This document shows, piece after piece, positions 18,053 through 25,566 of a stretch of DNA of 61,303 bases. Origin of the DNA: Glaciihabitans sp. (GTDB lineage Bacteria > Actinomycetota > Actinomycetes > Actinomycetales > Microbacteriaceae); assembly GCA_025465535.1 (NCBI GenBank), contig JAODMY010000066.1:1-61303 (forward strand). The letters are read 5' to 3'. Positions within the stretch are counted from its first letter, which is position 1; the number at the start of each line of letters is the position of its first letter. Below the pieces are notes generated by a model. It saw nothing but the letters and a program-made list of their open reading frames with translations. It made no database searches and had not been told where the DNA came from. Both the position numbers and the translations under genes were made by a program.

Positions 18053-19650
18053 ACTCCTTTGTACATCTCCTGCAACTCACGCTTGAGCACCTTGCCACTC
18101 GCACCGAGCGGCATCGCGTCAAGGAAGTAGACGTGCCGCGGGTATTTGTAGGCCGCCTCGTGCTCCTTCGCGTAGGCAATCACGTCGCCCTCGGTCAGCG
18201 ACGAACCGGCAGCGCGAACGACAGCGGCGGCAACCTCCTGGCCGTGCGTCTCGTCCGGGATCCCGAAGACGGCGACCTGGGCGACGCCATCCAGCCGGGC
18301 GAGAACGTTCTCGACCTCGGTCGGATAGACGTTGTAGCCGTTGCGCACGATCATGTCCTTCTTGCGGTCGACGATCGTGACGCGGTCATCCTCCCCCTTC
18401 GTCCCGAGATCGCCAGTGCGGAACCAGCCGTCGATGAACGACTCCGCGTTGGCCCTGTCGTTGTGCAGGTACCCCTTGAACAGCGCGTGCCCGCGAACGA
18501 TCACCTCGCCGAGCCCGCCCGCGGGCAGGAACTCGATCCGGTCGTCGATGTCGGCGTTGGCGATCTCGACATCCACTCCCCAGATCGGGCGGCCAACCGT
18601 CCCCGCGACCGGCTCGTCGCGAGTGTGGTTGAACGTGACCGTCGGTGACGTCTCCGTGAGCCCATAGCCCTCGTGCACTGGCGCGCCAAAATCCCGCTCG
18701 AACCTCTCCAGGACCGCGAGCGGCAGGCCGGATCCACCGGAGACACAAAAGCGCAGGGGTGGCCGATCCGCCGACCGTGACGCCGCATCCAGCAGCGCGA
18801 TGAACATGGTCGGCACGCCCGCCATGATCGTCACCCTGTTCCTGATCATCTGGGCGAGCACGTCATCCGGCTCGAAGCGGGGGATCAGCAGGATCGCGGC
18901 GCCGCGCCGGAACCCGACGTTCATGACGGATGACTGCCCGAAGGTGTGGAACAGCGGGAGTCCGCCGAACAGCACATCCTCGACCCTCATGTCGAAGCTG
19001 TCGATGAGCGCGGTCTGCACCTGCTCGACCAGCGCGAGGTGACTGCCAACTGCGCCCTTCGGCTTACCGGTCGTGCCGCTCGTGTACAGGATGGTCGCGG
19101 CATCCAGCGGGTTGACGGATTCGTACCGCTCGAGCGGTTCGCCGAGCGCGGCCTCGTCTTCGAGTCGCGGGATCGGGACATCCCTGACCATCGAATCCGG
19201 CAGCATGACCGTTACGACGGGGACACCCGCGGCGGCAGCGCCCTTGCCACCCTCGGCCAGCATCGGAGCCGCGATCACCACGAGCTTCGACCCGCTGTCC
19301 CGGAGGATGTACTCGATCTCCTCCCCCTTCAGCAGCAGGTGGATCGGCACCGCGATCGCCCCGAGGGACAGGATCGCGTAGTACACCCGCGGGAAGTCGG
19401 TGACGTTCGGAACGAGCATCGCGACCCGATCGCCACGACCGATTCCGCGAGCGCGAAGCGCACCGGCGTACGCCATCGCCCCGGCCCACAGCTCGCCGTA
19501 GGTCGTCGTGGTTGCGCCCATGATGATGGCCGGGCGGTCCGGATAGCGGTGGGCTGGATCGGCGAGAATCGTCGCGACCGACAGGCTGCCGAAGCCGCGC
19601 GAGGTGATCGGGTCGACCGCGTACTGGTCGGTGCTGGTGTCGTCGTTCAT
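18049..19650 (-). CDS. Acyl-CoA ligase (AMP-binding, fatty-acid type)
   Basis: This 533-residue protein is an ANL-superfamily ligase that activates a carboxylic acid to acyl-AMP and then acyl-CoA. Motifs: ILYTSGTTGKPKGAV (ATP-binding P-loop), EGYGLTETSP, GWFRTGDLG, DRKKDMIVRNGYNVYP (hinge) and the catalytic Lys in ASGKVLKREL near the C-terminus. Start ATG 19650 has AGGAG seven bases upstream. It follows the MaoC gene by 36 bases in the same operon. The substrate is probably a medium-chain or substituted fatty acid, by operon context only. Confidence 0.93.
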   Translation of the reverse strand: MNDDTSTDQYAVDPITSRGFGSLSVATILADPAHRYPDRPAIIMGATTTTYGELWAGAMAYAGALRARGIGRGDRVAMLVPNVTDFPRVYYAILSLGAIAVPIHLLLKGEEIEYILRDSGSKLVVIAAPMLAEGGKGAAAAGVPVVTVMLPDSMVRDVPIPRLEDEAALGEPLERYESVNPLDAATILYTSGTTGKPKGAVGSHLALVEQVQTALIDSFDMRVEDVLFGGLPLFHTFGQSSVMNVGFRRGAAILLIPRFEPDDVLAQMIRNRVTIMAGVPTMFIALLDAASRSADRPPLRFCVSGGSGLPLAVLERFERDFGAPVHEGYGLTETSPTVTFNHTRDEPVAGTVGRPIWGVDVEIANADIDDRIEFLPAGGLGEVIVRGHALFKGYLHNDRANAESFIDGWFRTGDLGTKGEDDRVTIVDRKKDMIVRNGYNVYPTEVENVLARLDGVAQVAVFGIPDETHGQEVAAAVVRAAGSSLTEGDVIAYAKEHEAAYKYPRHVYFLDAMPLGASGKVLKRELQEMYKGV

Positions 19651-19686
19651 CGTTGAACTCCTGGGTCGGAACGGATTCGAAACGGG

Positions 19687-20145
19687 TCAGCTCTCGAGCA
19701 CGAACATGGCGATCGTCTCGGCGACCAGCGCCGGCTTGTCGTTGCCCTCGAGCTCGATCGTGACGCCGGTGTTCACGCGCACGCCCCTGGCCGACGGCGT
19801 CACGCCGGAGAGCGTCGCCTGCGCTCGAATGCGGCTGCCGACGGGAACGGGGCTCAGAAAGCGCAGCCGCTCGAGTCCGTAGTTGATGACCATCGGACTG
19901 CCTTCGAGCGTGGTCAGACCGAACAGCAGGTCCGAGATCATCGAGAGGGTCAGGAATCCGTGCGCGATGGTCGTGCCGAACGGGCCGGCGGCGGCCCGCT
20001 CCGGATCGACGTGGATCCACTGGTGGTCGCCGGTGGCATCCGCGAACCTGTCGATGCGTTCCTGGTCGATCAGGGCCCAGTCGCTCGTCTGGGCAGGACC
20101 GCCGACCGCGGCCGTCAACTCGGCGACCGATGCGTAGTGCGTCAC
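19687..20145 (-). CDS. MaoC-like (R)-specific enoyl-CoA hydratase
   Basis: This 152-residue hot-dog protein has the hydratase-2 motif DATGDHQWIHVDPERAA followed by GTTIAHGFLTLSMI, as in MaoC/PhaJ enzymes that hydrate trans-2-enoyl-CoA to (R)-3-hydroxyacyl-CoA. The start is GTG 20145, which overlaps the stop of the upstream SDR (GCGTGA). Longer in-frame starts lie inside that SDR gene. It fits between the acyl-CoA dehydrogenase and the SDR of the same operon as the second step of a beta-oxidation-like sequence. Confidence 0.9.
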   Translation of the reverse strand: MTHYASVAELTAAVGGPAQTSDWALIDQERIDRFADATGDHQWIHVDPERAAAGPFGTTIAHGFLTLSMISDLLFGLTTLEGSPMVINYGLERLRFLSPVPVGSRIRAQATLSGVTPSARGVRVNTGVTIELEGNDKPALVAETIAMFVLES

Positions 20146-20903
20146 GCCTTCGGCCCTCCCGCGACGTACAGGACCTGGCCAGAGACGAAGGATGCCTCGT
20201 CGCTGACGAAAAAGGATGCGGCGGCCGCGATGTCCTCGGGCTGGCCCCACCTGCCGACCGGAATATCCTTCGCGGCTGCCGTCATGAAGTCCTCGAACGA
20301 CATCCCGATCCGCTCAGCCGTCTCGCGCAGCATGTCGGTCGCGATGAAGCCGGGGGCGATCGCGTTGGCGGTGACGTTGTAGCGGCCGAGTTCGATCGCC
20401 AGCGTCTTCGTGAAGCCCTGGATGCCCGCCTTGGCCGCCGCGTAATTGGCCTGTCCACGGTTGCCGAGCGCCGACGTGCTCGAGAGGCTGACGATGCGAC
20501 CCCACCTGGCCTCGACCTGGAACGACTGCACCGCGCGACTCATCAGGAACGCGCCGCGCAGGTGGACGCCGATCACGGCATCCCAATCGTCGTCGGTCAT
20601 CTTGAACAGCAGGTTGTCACGAAGGATGCCGGCGTTGTTGATGAGGATGGTCGGCTTGCCGAGGTCGTCGGCGATGCGCTGCACGGCAGTTGCGACGGCA
20701 TCCGCGTCGGCGACATCCGCACCGACGCCAACCGCCTCTCCGCCGGCCTTGATGATGCGGTCAACGGTCGCCTCCGTGTCGGAGGTGCGCAGGTCGATCA
20801 CGCCGACCCTGTTGCCATCCTTCGCGAGGCGTTCGGCGATCGCTGCGCCAATGCCGCGGCCTCCGCCGGTGACGATTGCGGTGCGCTTCTCGTGGTCAGC
20901 CAT
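20142..20903 (-). CDS. SDR family 3-oxoacyl/3-hydroxyacyl-CoA reductase-like (FabG-like)
   Basis: This 253-residue SDR has TGGGRGIG near residue 12, NNAGILRDNLLFKM, SLSSTSALGNRGQANYAAAK (catalytic Ser, Tyr, Lys) and a VSGQVLYVAGG end. It belongs to the FabG/PhaB-like set. In this operon it probably oxidises the 3-hydroxyacyl-CoA made by MaoC. ATG 20903 has AGGAG eight bases upstream. It overlaps the MaoC gene by four bases. Confidence 0.9.
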   Translation of the reverse strand: MADHEKRTAIVTGGGRGIGAAIAERLAKDGNRVGVIDLRTSDTEATVDRIIKAGGEAVGVGADVADADAVATAVQRIADDLGKPTILINNAGILRDNLLFKMTDDDWDAVIGVHLRGAFLMSRAVQSFQVEARWGRIVSLSSTSALGNRGQANYAAAKAGIQGFTKTLAIELGRYNVTANAIAPGFIATDMLRETAERIGMSFEDFMTAAAKDIPVGRWGQPEDIAAAASFFVSDEASFVSGQVLYVAGGPKA

Positions 20904-20941
20904 GTGCGTGTCTCCTGTTTCTGTTGCTTCAGTTGCGCTGC

Positions 20942-20975
20942 GTTGGTTGGGCTGCTTTGTTGGTTGGGCTGCTTT
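20942..20975 (-). repeat. Exact 17-base tandem duplication just after the ACAD stop
   Basis: GTTGGTTGGGCTGCTTT (plus strand) is present twice, abutting the stop codon at 20976-20978 and filling most of the space before the SDR gene. Confidence 0.95.
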
Positions 20976-22265
20976 TCAGTCGCGCTTCTTGAGTTCGGCG
21001 CGGCCCAGGGCGTTCAGGTGCACCTCGTCCGGACCATCCGCGAGTCGCAGCGTGCGGGCTCCGGCGGCGAACTCCGCCAGCGGCGAATCCTGCGACACAC
21101 CGGCGGCCCCGAAGACCTGGATCATCCGGTCGACGATCTTCTCGAGCATCCGCGGCACCGAGATCTTGATCGCCTGGATCTCGCTGTGGGCCGCGCGATT
21201 GCCGACCGTGTCCATGAGCCAGGCGGTCTTGAGCACGAGCAGTCGATTCGCCTCGATCTCCATCCGCGCCTCGGCGAACCACTCGCGAATCACGCCGTGC
21301 TCGGCGATCGGCTTACCGAACGCGACCCGCTCGTTGGCGCGTGCCCGCCCGAGATCGAGGGCCCGCTCCGCCATCCCGATCGCCCGCATGCAGTGGTGGA
21401 TGCGCCCTGGACCGAGCCGCGCCTGCGCCATCGCGAAGCCCTCGCCCTCGCCGCCGAGCACGTTGGCGACGGGCACGCGGACGTTCTCGAACAGCACCTC
21501 GGCGTGGCCGCCGTGGTCGCGATCGCTGTAGCCGAAAACCGTGAGCGGACGGACGACCGTGACGCCCTCGGTGTCCCGGGGAACGAGCACCATACTCTGC
21601 TGCCGGTGGCGCTCGGAGTCGGGATCGGTCTTGCCCATCACGATGAACAGAGCCGCGCCCGGATTCATGGCGCCGGTAGACCACCACTTGCGGCCGTTGA
21701 TGACATAGTGGTCGCCGCTGCCATCGCTGCCATTTCTGCGATCCCTGCCATCCCTGCCGTCCCTGACGTCCCTGCGACCGCTGTCGCTCTCCCGCCGGAT
21801 GCTGGTCTGGATGTTCGTGGCATCCGAGGATGCGACATCCGGTTCGGTCATACAAAACGAGGATCGGATGCGCCCGTCGAGCAGCGGCTCGAGCCATTCG
21901 CGGCGCTGGTCGTCGGTGCCGTAGGCGCGAAGGAGTTCCATGTTGCCGGTGTCTGGGGCCGCGCAGTTCGTGGCGGCCGGCGCGAGCTTCGGGCTGCGGC
22001 CCATGAGTTCGCAGAGCGGCGCGTACTGGAGGTTGGTCAGGGCCGCGGCCGATCCGCCGCGCTGGTCAAGGGGCACCAGGTTCCAGAGGCCGCGCCTCTT
22101 TGCCTCAGCCTTCAGCTCCTCCACAATCGGCGGCGGCGACCAGCTGTCCGGATGCTCGGCCAACTGGGCTTCGAGCACGGGCTCGGCCGGGTAAACCTTC
22201 TCTTGCATGAAGTCATCGAGTGCGCTGAGGAGCCGCTGTGTTGTGTCATCGAGCGCGAAGTCCAT
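20976..22265 (-). CDS. Acyl-CoA dehydrogenase, ACAD10/11-type
   Basis: This 429-residue flavoprotein has the ACAD signature CMTEPDVASSDATNI, which is the wording of the ACAD10/11 group, then YVINGRKWWSTGA and the C-terminal FGAAGVSQDSPLAEFAAGARTLRLADGPDEVH. Family members oxidise acyl-CoA or act on 4-phosphoacyl-CoA to give enoyl-CoA. An extra Arg/Asp/Gly-rich insert of about 20 residues follows TNIQTSIRR in the middle domain and comes from a DNA repeat. ATG 22265 starts eight bases after the kinase stop. The kinase-ACAD pairing mirrors human ACAD10/11 and the Pseudomonas lva operon. Confidence 0.92.
   Translation of the reverse strand: MDFALDDTTQRLLSALDDFMQEKVYPAEPVLEAQLAEHPDSWSPPPIVEELKAEAKRRGLWNLVPLDQRGGSAAALTNLQYAPLCELMGRSPKLAPAATNCAAPDTGNMELLRAYGTDDQRREWLEPLLDGRIRSSFCMTEPDVASSDATNIQTSIRRESDSGRRDVRDGRDGRDRRNGSDGSGDHYVINGRKWWSTGAMNPGAALFIVMGKTDPDSERHRQQSMVLVPRDTEGVTVVRPLTVFGYSDRDHGGHAEVLFENVRVPVANVLGGEGEGFAMAQARLGPGRIHHCMRAIGMAERALDLGRARANERVAFGKPIAEHGVIREWFAEARMEIEANRLLVLKTAWLMDTVGNRAAHSEIQAIKISVPRMLEKIVDRMIQVFGAAGVSQDSPLAEFAAGARTLRLADGPDEVHLNALGRAELKKRD
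21716..21790 (-). repeat. CCCTGCCAT-type repeat inside the ACAD gene
   Basis: About eight imperfect nine-base units (CTGCCATCC, CTGCCGTCC, CTGACGTCC) encode the Arg-Asp-Gly-rich insert of the acyl-CoA dehydrogenase. The insertion keeps frame and lies in a surface-loop position of the middle beta domain. Confidence 0.8.
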
Positions 22266-22270
22266 GAGCG

Positions 22271-23335
22271 TCACACCCTCGCGAGGTAGTGCCGGCCGGC
22301 ACGGGCGATCGGGGTCACGAGCGCGCCGATCTGGTCGAATCCCTCGCCAACGGTCTGTCCCGCCTTGAAGCGATAGTGGATGCCCTCGAGAATCACGGAG
22401 AGCTTGAAAGCGGCGAGCGCGAGATACCAAGGCAGCTCCGGGACCTCGACGTCGGCCACGGCCGAGTACTCGTCGACCAGCTGCTCGAAGCTCGGGTATC
22501 CGTCGAGTTCGGTGACCGAGGTCGCGACGATCCCTGGCGGCACGCCGTCGAGGTCGTTCAGGTTCCAGTAGAGACCGAGCAGTCCGAGGTCGGTGAGCGA
22601 GTCGCCGAGAGTGGCCATCTCCCAGTCGAGGATTGCGCTGATGCTGGGCGCGCCGGCGATATCGCGCACGAGAGCGTTGTCGAGGCGATAGTCGCCGTGC
22701 ACGATCGAGGAGCGACGGGTCTCGGGAATTCGCTCGTGAAGTTCCGCCTGGAGGGCATCCAACTCCGGGAGATCGCGATTGCGCGAACCGTCGTACTGGC
22801 GACCCCAGCGATCGACCTGCCGAACGAGAAATCCGTCGGGTCGGCCGAAGTCCGCTAGTCCGACATCCGCGGGATCGATCGAGTGAAGGTTCGCGAGAGT
22901 GCGCGCGAGATCGAGACTCAGCTCGCGCAACTGGGATGGCGTGTACGCGGCATTGTCCGAGCGGGTGAGGATGGTGCGGCCGGTCACGCGCTCCATGAGG
23001 TAGAACGGCGCATCCACGCCCGAGGTCGGATCGTCAACCAGGCGAATGGCTCGCGGCACGGGCACGCGACTCCCCCGCAGGGCCGAAATCACACGGAACT
23101 CGCGAGCCATGTCGTGCGCGGTCGACTGGACGTGGCCGAGCGGCGGCCTGCGCAGGACGAGAGGTTCCGCTGCTCCACGGATCGCATAGGTGAGATTGCT
23201 GCGTCCGCCGGCGATGAGACTCGCGCTCAGGGGCACGGCGCCGAGGAGCTCCGGCTGGTTCTCGAGCAACCAGTTCTGCAGGGCGACGACATCGAGTCCG
23301 GGAAGGGGACGACGTCCCGCGCTACTCGCGTCCAT
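22271..23335 (-). CDS. APH-type phosphotransferase, ACAD10/11-kinase-like
   Basis: This 354-residue kinase has a glycine-rich ATP site region (GGRSNLTYAIRG), LVLRRPPLGH with the ATP-contacting Arg region, the catalytic loop IVHGDYRLDNALV and the magnesium motif ILDWEMATLGD. It resembles the kinase domain of ACAD10/11 and LvaA, which phosphorylate the 4-hydroxyl of 4-hydroxyacyl-CoA; drug-resistance kinases are more distant. It is the first gene of the six-gene operon; GGAG lies seven bases before ATG 23335, and a perfect TetR-type palindrome lies 41 bases upstream. Confidence 0.88.
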   Translation of the reverse strand: MDASSAGRRPLPGLDVVALQNWLLENQPELLGAVPLSASLIAGGRSNLTYAIRGAAEPLVLRRPPLGHVQSTAHDMAREFRVISALRGSRVPVPRAIRLVDDPTSGVDAPFYLMERVTGRTILTRSDNAAYTPSQLRELSLDLARTLANLHSIDPADVGLADFGRPDGFLVRQVDRWGRQYDGSRNRDLPELDALQAELHERIPETRRSSIVHGDYRLDNALVRDIAGAPSISAILDWEMATLGDSLTDLGLLGLYWNLNDLDGVPPGIVATSVTELDGYPSFEQLVDEYSAVADVEVPELPWYLALAAFKLSVILEGIHYRFKAGQTVGEGFDQIGALVTPIARAGRHYLARV

Positions 23336-23375
23336 GCATTAGCTCCATCGCCGACTGGGTCTTCCTCGGACCATG

Positions 23376-23393
23376 ATACCGACCGGGCGGTAT
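23376..23393. promoter_or_regulatory. TetR-type operator upstream of the kinase-ACAD operon
   Basis: ATACCGACCGGGCGGTAT is a palindrome with only the two central-flank positions unpaired (arms ATACCG/CGGTAT and CCGG core). It lies 41 bases before the kinase start and matches the site next to the TetR gene (15200-15217) at 13 of 18 positions. Confidence 0.78.
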
Positions 23394-23409
23394 GCGCCGC
23401 GCGGTGGAG

Positions 23410-23572
23410 CTATAGGCGATCGCGGAATGGCAGACGCCCGCGGCTCGATCCGCACGAGAAGTTCGCCGGGGCCAGGGTCGGCGAGTTCGAGTTCTCCGAC
23501 AACTATCGGTTTCGAGTCGGCCCACGGTCGCGGGCGGCCAATTTCCTCGAGAACAGCACCAGTGATCTTCAC
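23410..23572 (-). pseudogene. N-terminal remnant of a zinc-dependent alcohol dehydrogenase
   Basis: The frame from ATG 23572 reads MKITGAVLEEIGRP, then VGELELADPGPGELLVRIE, the usual start of class III-like alcohol dehydrogenases. After RIE one base is missing: moving frame restores AAGVCHS, the start of the zinc/substrate segment. The homology stops within about ten residues after that, next to the TetR-type operator. It is therefore both frameshifted and truncated. It probably marks loss of the operon's former first gene. Confidence 0.75.
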
Positions 23573-23636
23573 CGTTCCATCCTGCCCCGCAAGAACGAGG
23601 TAGTCGCAGGATTCTCCGGCAGGTTAGCCTGAGGGT

Positions 23637-24089
23637 ATGGGAGAGCTGAGACTGGAAGAACTGTCGGCGAAGACCATCGTGGCCGCGAACAGCCTGACGC
23701 TTCGTCGTGGCCAGGAGCAGTTCGTCACCCCGACGTCGTACGCCATCGCCGACGCGTACATCAACCCGGTCACGTCGTGGCCGCGGGTTGTCCTCGACGG
23801 CGACGAAGTCGTCGGATTCATTCGCGGCAACTTCGATCCGGACGCGCACCAGGAAGAATTCCGCAGCTGCATCTGGCGCATCAACGTCGCGGCGGACGCC
23901 CAGGGCCTCGGTGTTGGCCGGTTCGCGGCGCATGCCCTCGCCGATGAGGCGCGCAGCCGCGGCTTCGATCGGCTTTACGTGATCTGGGAGCCCGGCGAGG
24001 AGGGCCCCGAGCAGTTCTTCCTGCACATCGGATTCGTGGTCACGGGCCAGACCCAGTACGGCGAGAACATTGGAGCGTTGGAGCTGTGA
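23637..24089 (+). CDS. GNAT family N-acetyltransferase (diamine/spermidine-type)
   Basis: This 150-residue GNAT has a beta-bulge segment VVGFIRGNF, then IWRINVAADAQGLGVGRFAAHAL, whose QGLGVG loop binds acetyl-CoA, and a late FFLHIGF strand. The order and the ISLWRINV-like strand resemble spermidine/diamine acetyltransferases. It opens a plus-strand operon of three overlapping genes: its TGA overlaps the GTG start of the next GNAT. Confidence 0.87.
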   Translation: MGELRLEELSAKTIVAANSLTLRRGQEQFVTPTSYAIADAYINPVTSWPRVVLDGDEVVGFIRGNFDPDAHQEEFRSCIWRINVAADAQGLGVGRFAAHALADEARSRGFDRLYVIWEPGEEGPEQFFLHIGFVVTGQTQYGENIGALEL

Positions 24090-24625
24090 ACGATATGACT
24101 TCCACCTACCGGGTCGAGTTGGTTGATGCTGCCGCGGCCGCCGGGCTCAGCGACGACATCATCCGCATCCACAACGATGTCTACTCCGACTCCCCCTTCA
24201 ACCGACCCTCGAGCGGCATCGACTTCGGCACCGCCGTTCTTCCGCTCCACCTCGGGCGCAAGGAATTCACCCTCGCGACCGCCAGGGATTCCAACGGTGA
24301 GATCGTCGGCTACTGCTACGGCTACGTCGGAGACCACGGACAGTTCTGGACGGACTACGTCGCGGAGCGCATCCATCCATCCCTCGAAAAGGCCTGGCTC
24401 GGAGATCACCTCGAGATCGTCGAACTCGCGGTCGAGAAGTCGGCCCGCGGCAAGGGCGTCGGAAGGTCGCTGCTGACCACACTTCTGGATTCGCGCGGCG
24501 ACGACAGGATGGCGCTGCTCACGGTGGCAAAGAACGCCCCGGCCCTCGACCTGTACGAGTCGCTCGGATTCACCTCGTTCGGCGAGTTCGAAAACTTCGT
24601 CCTGTTGGGGCGACGCCGGTCGTGA
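24086..24625 (+). CDS. GNAT family N-acetyltransferase
   Basis: This 179-residue GNAT has IVELAVEKSARGKGVGRSLLTTLL near residues 111-134, with the ARGKGVG acetyl-CoA loop, followed by LLTVAKNAPALDLYESLGFTSFG. It starts with GTG 24086 overlapping the stop of the previous gene (GTGA); an ATG at 24095 is a second possibility. Substrate unknown. It is coupled by overlap to the alkyltransferase-like gene downstream. Confidence 0.86.
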   Translation: MNDMTSTYRVELVDAAAAAGLSDDIIRIHNDVYSDSPFNRPSSGIDFGTAVLPLHLGRKEFTLATARDSNGEIVGYCYGYVGDHGQFWTDYVAERIHPSLEKAWLGDHLEIVELAVEKSARGKGVGRSLLTTLLDSRGDDRMALLTVAKNAPALDLYESLGFTSFGEFENFVLLGRRRS

Positions 24626-24996
24626 CCGACGCGCACGAAGTCGCTCGCGCGGGCAATCCGTCCGGCGAGGGCCAGCTGGCCGACGACTTCGTATCTCGGG
24701 TACTCTCGGTGGTCGAAACCATCCCGGAGGGTCGCGTCATGAGCTACGGGGATGTTGCCGCGGCCATCGGATCCCGCGCGGCCCGCGGCGTCGGGCAGGT
24801 CATGGCCTACTACGGATCGGATGTTCCATGGTGGCGCGTCGTGCGCGCGAGTGGGCACCCCGCACTCGACCACGAGGCACGCGCACTCCAGTACTACCGC
24901 GCGGAATCCACTCCGCTGCGCATCGCGACATCCGGGACATTTCGGGTCGACATGACCCTGGCGCGCTGGTCGCCGAATGGCGCGGAATCTCGATGA
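24622..24996 (+). CDS. Alkyltransferase-like (ATL/MGMT-family) protein
   Basis: This 124-residue protein has the MGMT C-terminal DNA-binding fold: VLSVVETIPEGRVMSYGDVAAAIG (helix-turn-helix) and GVGQVMAYYG with the residues that flip alkylguanine. The methyl-accepting motif PCHRV is PWWRVV here, so the reactive Cys is replaced by Trp. It should bind O6-alkylguanine without repairing it and flag it for nucleotide excision repair, as known ATL proteins do. Start GTG 24622 overlaps the previous stop. Confidence 0.88.
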   Translation: MTDAHEVARAGNPSGEGQLADDFVSRVLSVVETIPEGRVMSYGDVAAAIGSRAARGVGQVMAYYGSDVPWWRVVRASGHPALDHEARALQYYRAESTPLRIATSGTFRVDMTLARWSPNGAESR

Positions 24997-25002
24997 TTCT
25001 CC

Positions 25003-25024
25003 CGGATGACAGCAAAATCATCCG
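25003..25024 (+). terminator. Hairpin after the ATL gene
   Basis: CGGATGA and TCATCCG form a seven-base stem around an eight-base loop, seven bases after the ATL stop. There is no U-tract, so it is a weak terminator candidate. Confidence 0.4.
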
Positions 25025-25100
25025 CGAGTCGCAGCCGATTCATAGCGATTACCCCGGCTAGCGGACCTGAGGGATGGTGACTATAGCGTTGAATTGAGTC

Positions 25101-25520
25101 ATGCAGTCTCTGCCACTCAAGTTGGCGCTCGTCACCACCACAGCCCTCGCCCTCACCCTTGCGCTCGCCGGGTGCGCGACCATCAAAAGCGTCACCGATA
25201 CGCCGGTGCAGGGCGACTACCCAACCTGGGCGGATGTCGCGAACTCCACGACTCCGACGGCGCTTCCCCCCGCGTTCGTCCCGCACGACGCCACCAACAT
25301 GTACGTTCGGGCCTCGACTCTTTCCAGCGCCGAGATCATCACTTACACGTCGAAGACACCGCCGGATGCCACCCTGTGCAAGCCGGGCACCCTTACCGGC
25401 GCCCCCACTCTCGATACGACCTGGTGGCCCAACACGAAACCGCCAGCCACGGGAGAGCTGTGCTCCCCGGGCTGGCGGCTGTTCACGATTGCCGGCGAAA
25501 CGTACGGCTGGCGCAACTAG
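25101..25520 (+). CDS. Secreted lipoprotein of unknown function
   Basis: This 139-residue protein has a signal peptide (KLALVTTTALALTLALAGC) with a lipobox LAGC at about residues 21-24. The mature part has two Cys (in TLCKPG and GELCSPG), possibly a disulfide, and several Trp and Pro residues; no family is recognised. TATAGC at 25082-25087 could be a -10 element close to the ATG, giving a very short leader. It is monocistronic and convergent with the ABC exporter. Confidence 0.7.
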   Translation: MQSLPLKLALVTTTALALTLALAGCATIKSVTDTPVQGDYPTWADVANSTTPTALPPAFVPHDATNMYVRASTLSSAEIITYTSKTPPDATLCKPGTLTGAPTLDTTWWPNTKPPATGELCSPGWRLFTIAGETYGWRN

Positions 25521-25566
25521 CGCTGGCAGCGGGCATCCCTGGGCAGATGGCTAGTCCGAACCATGG

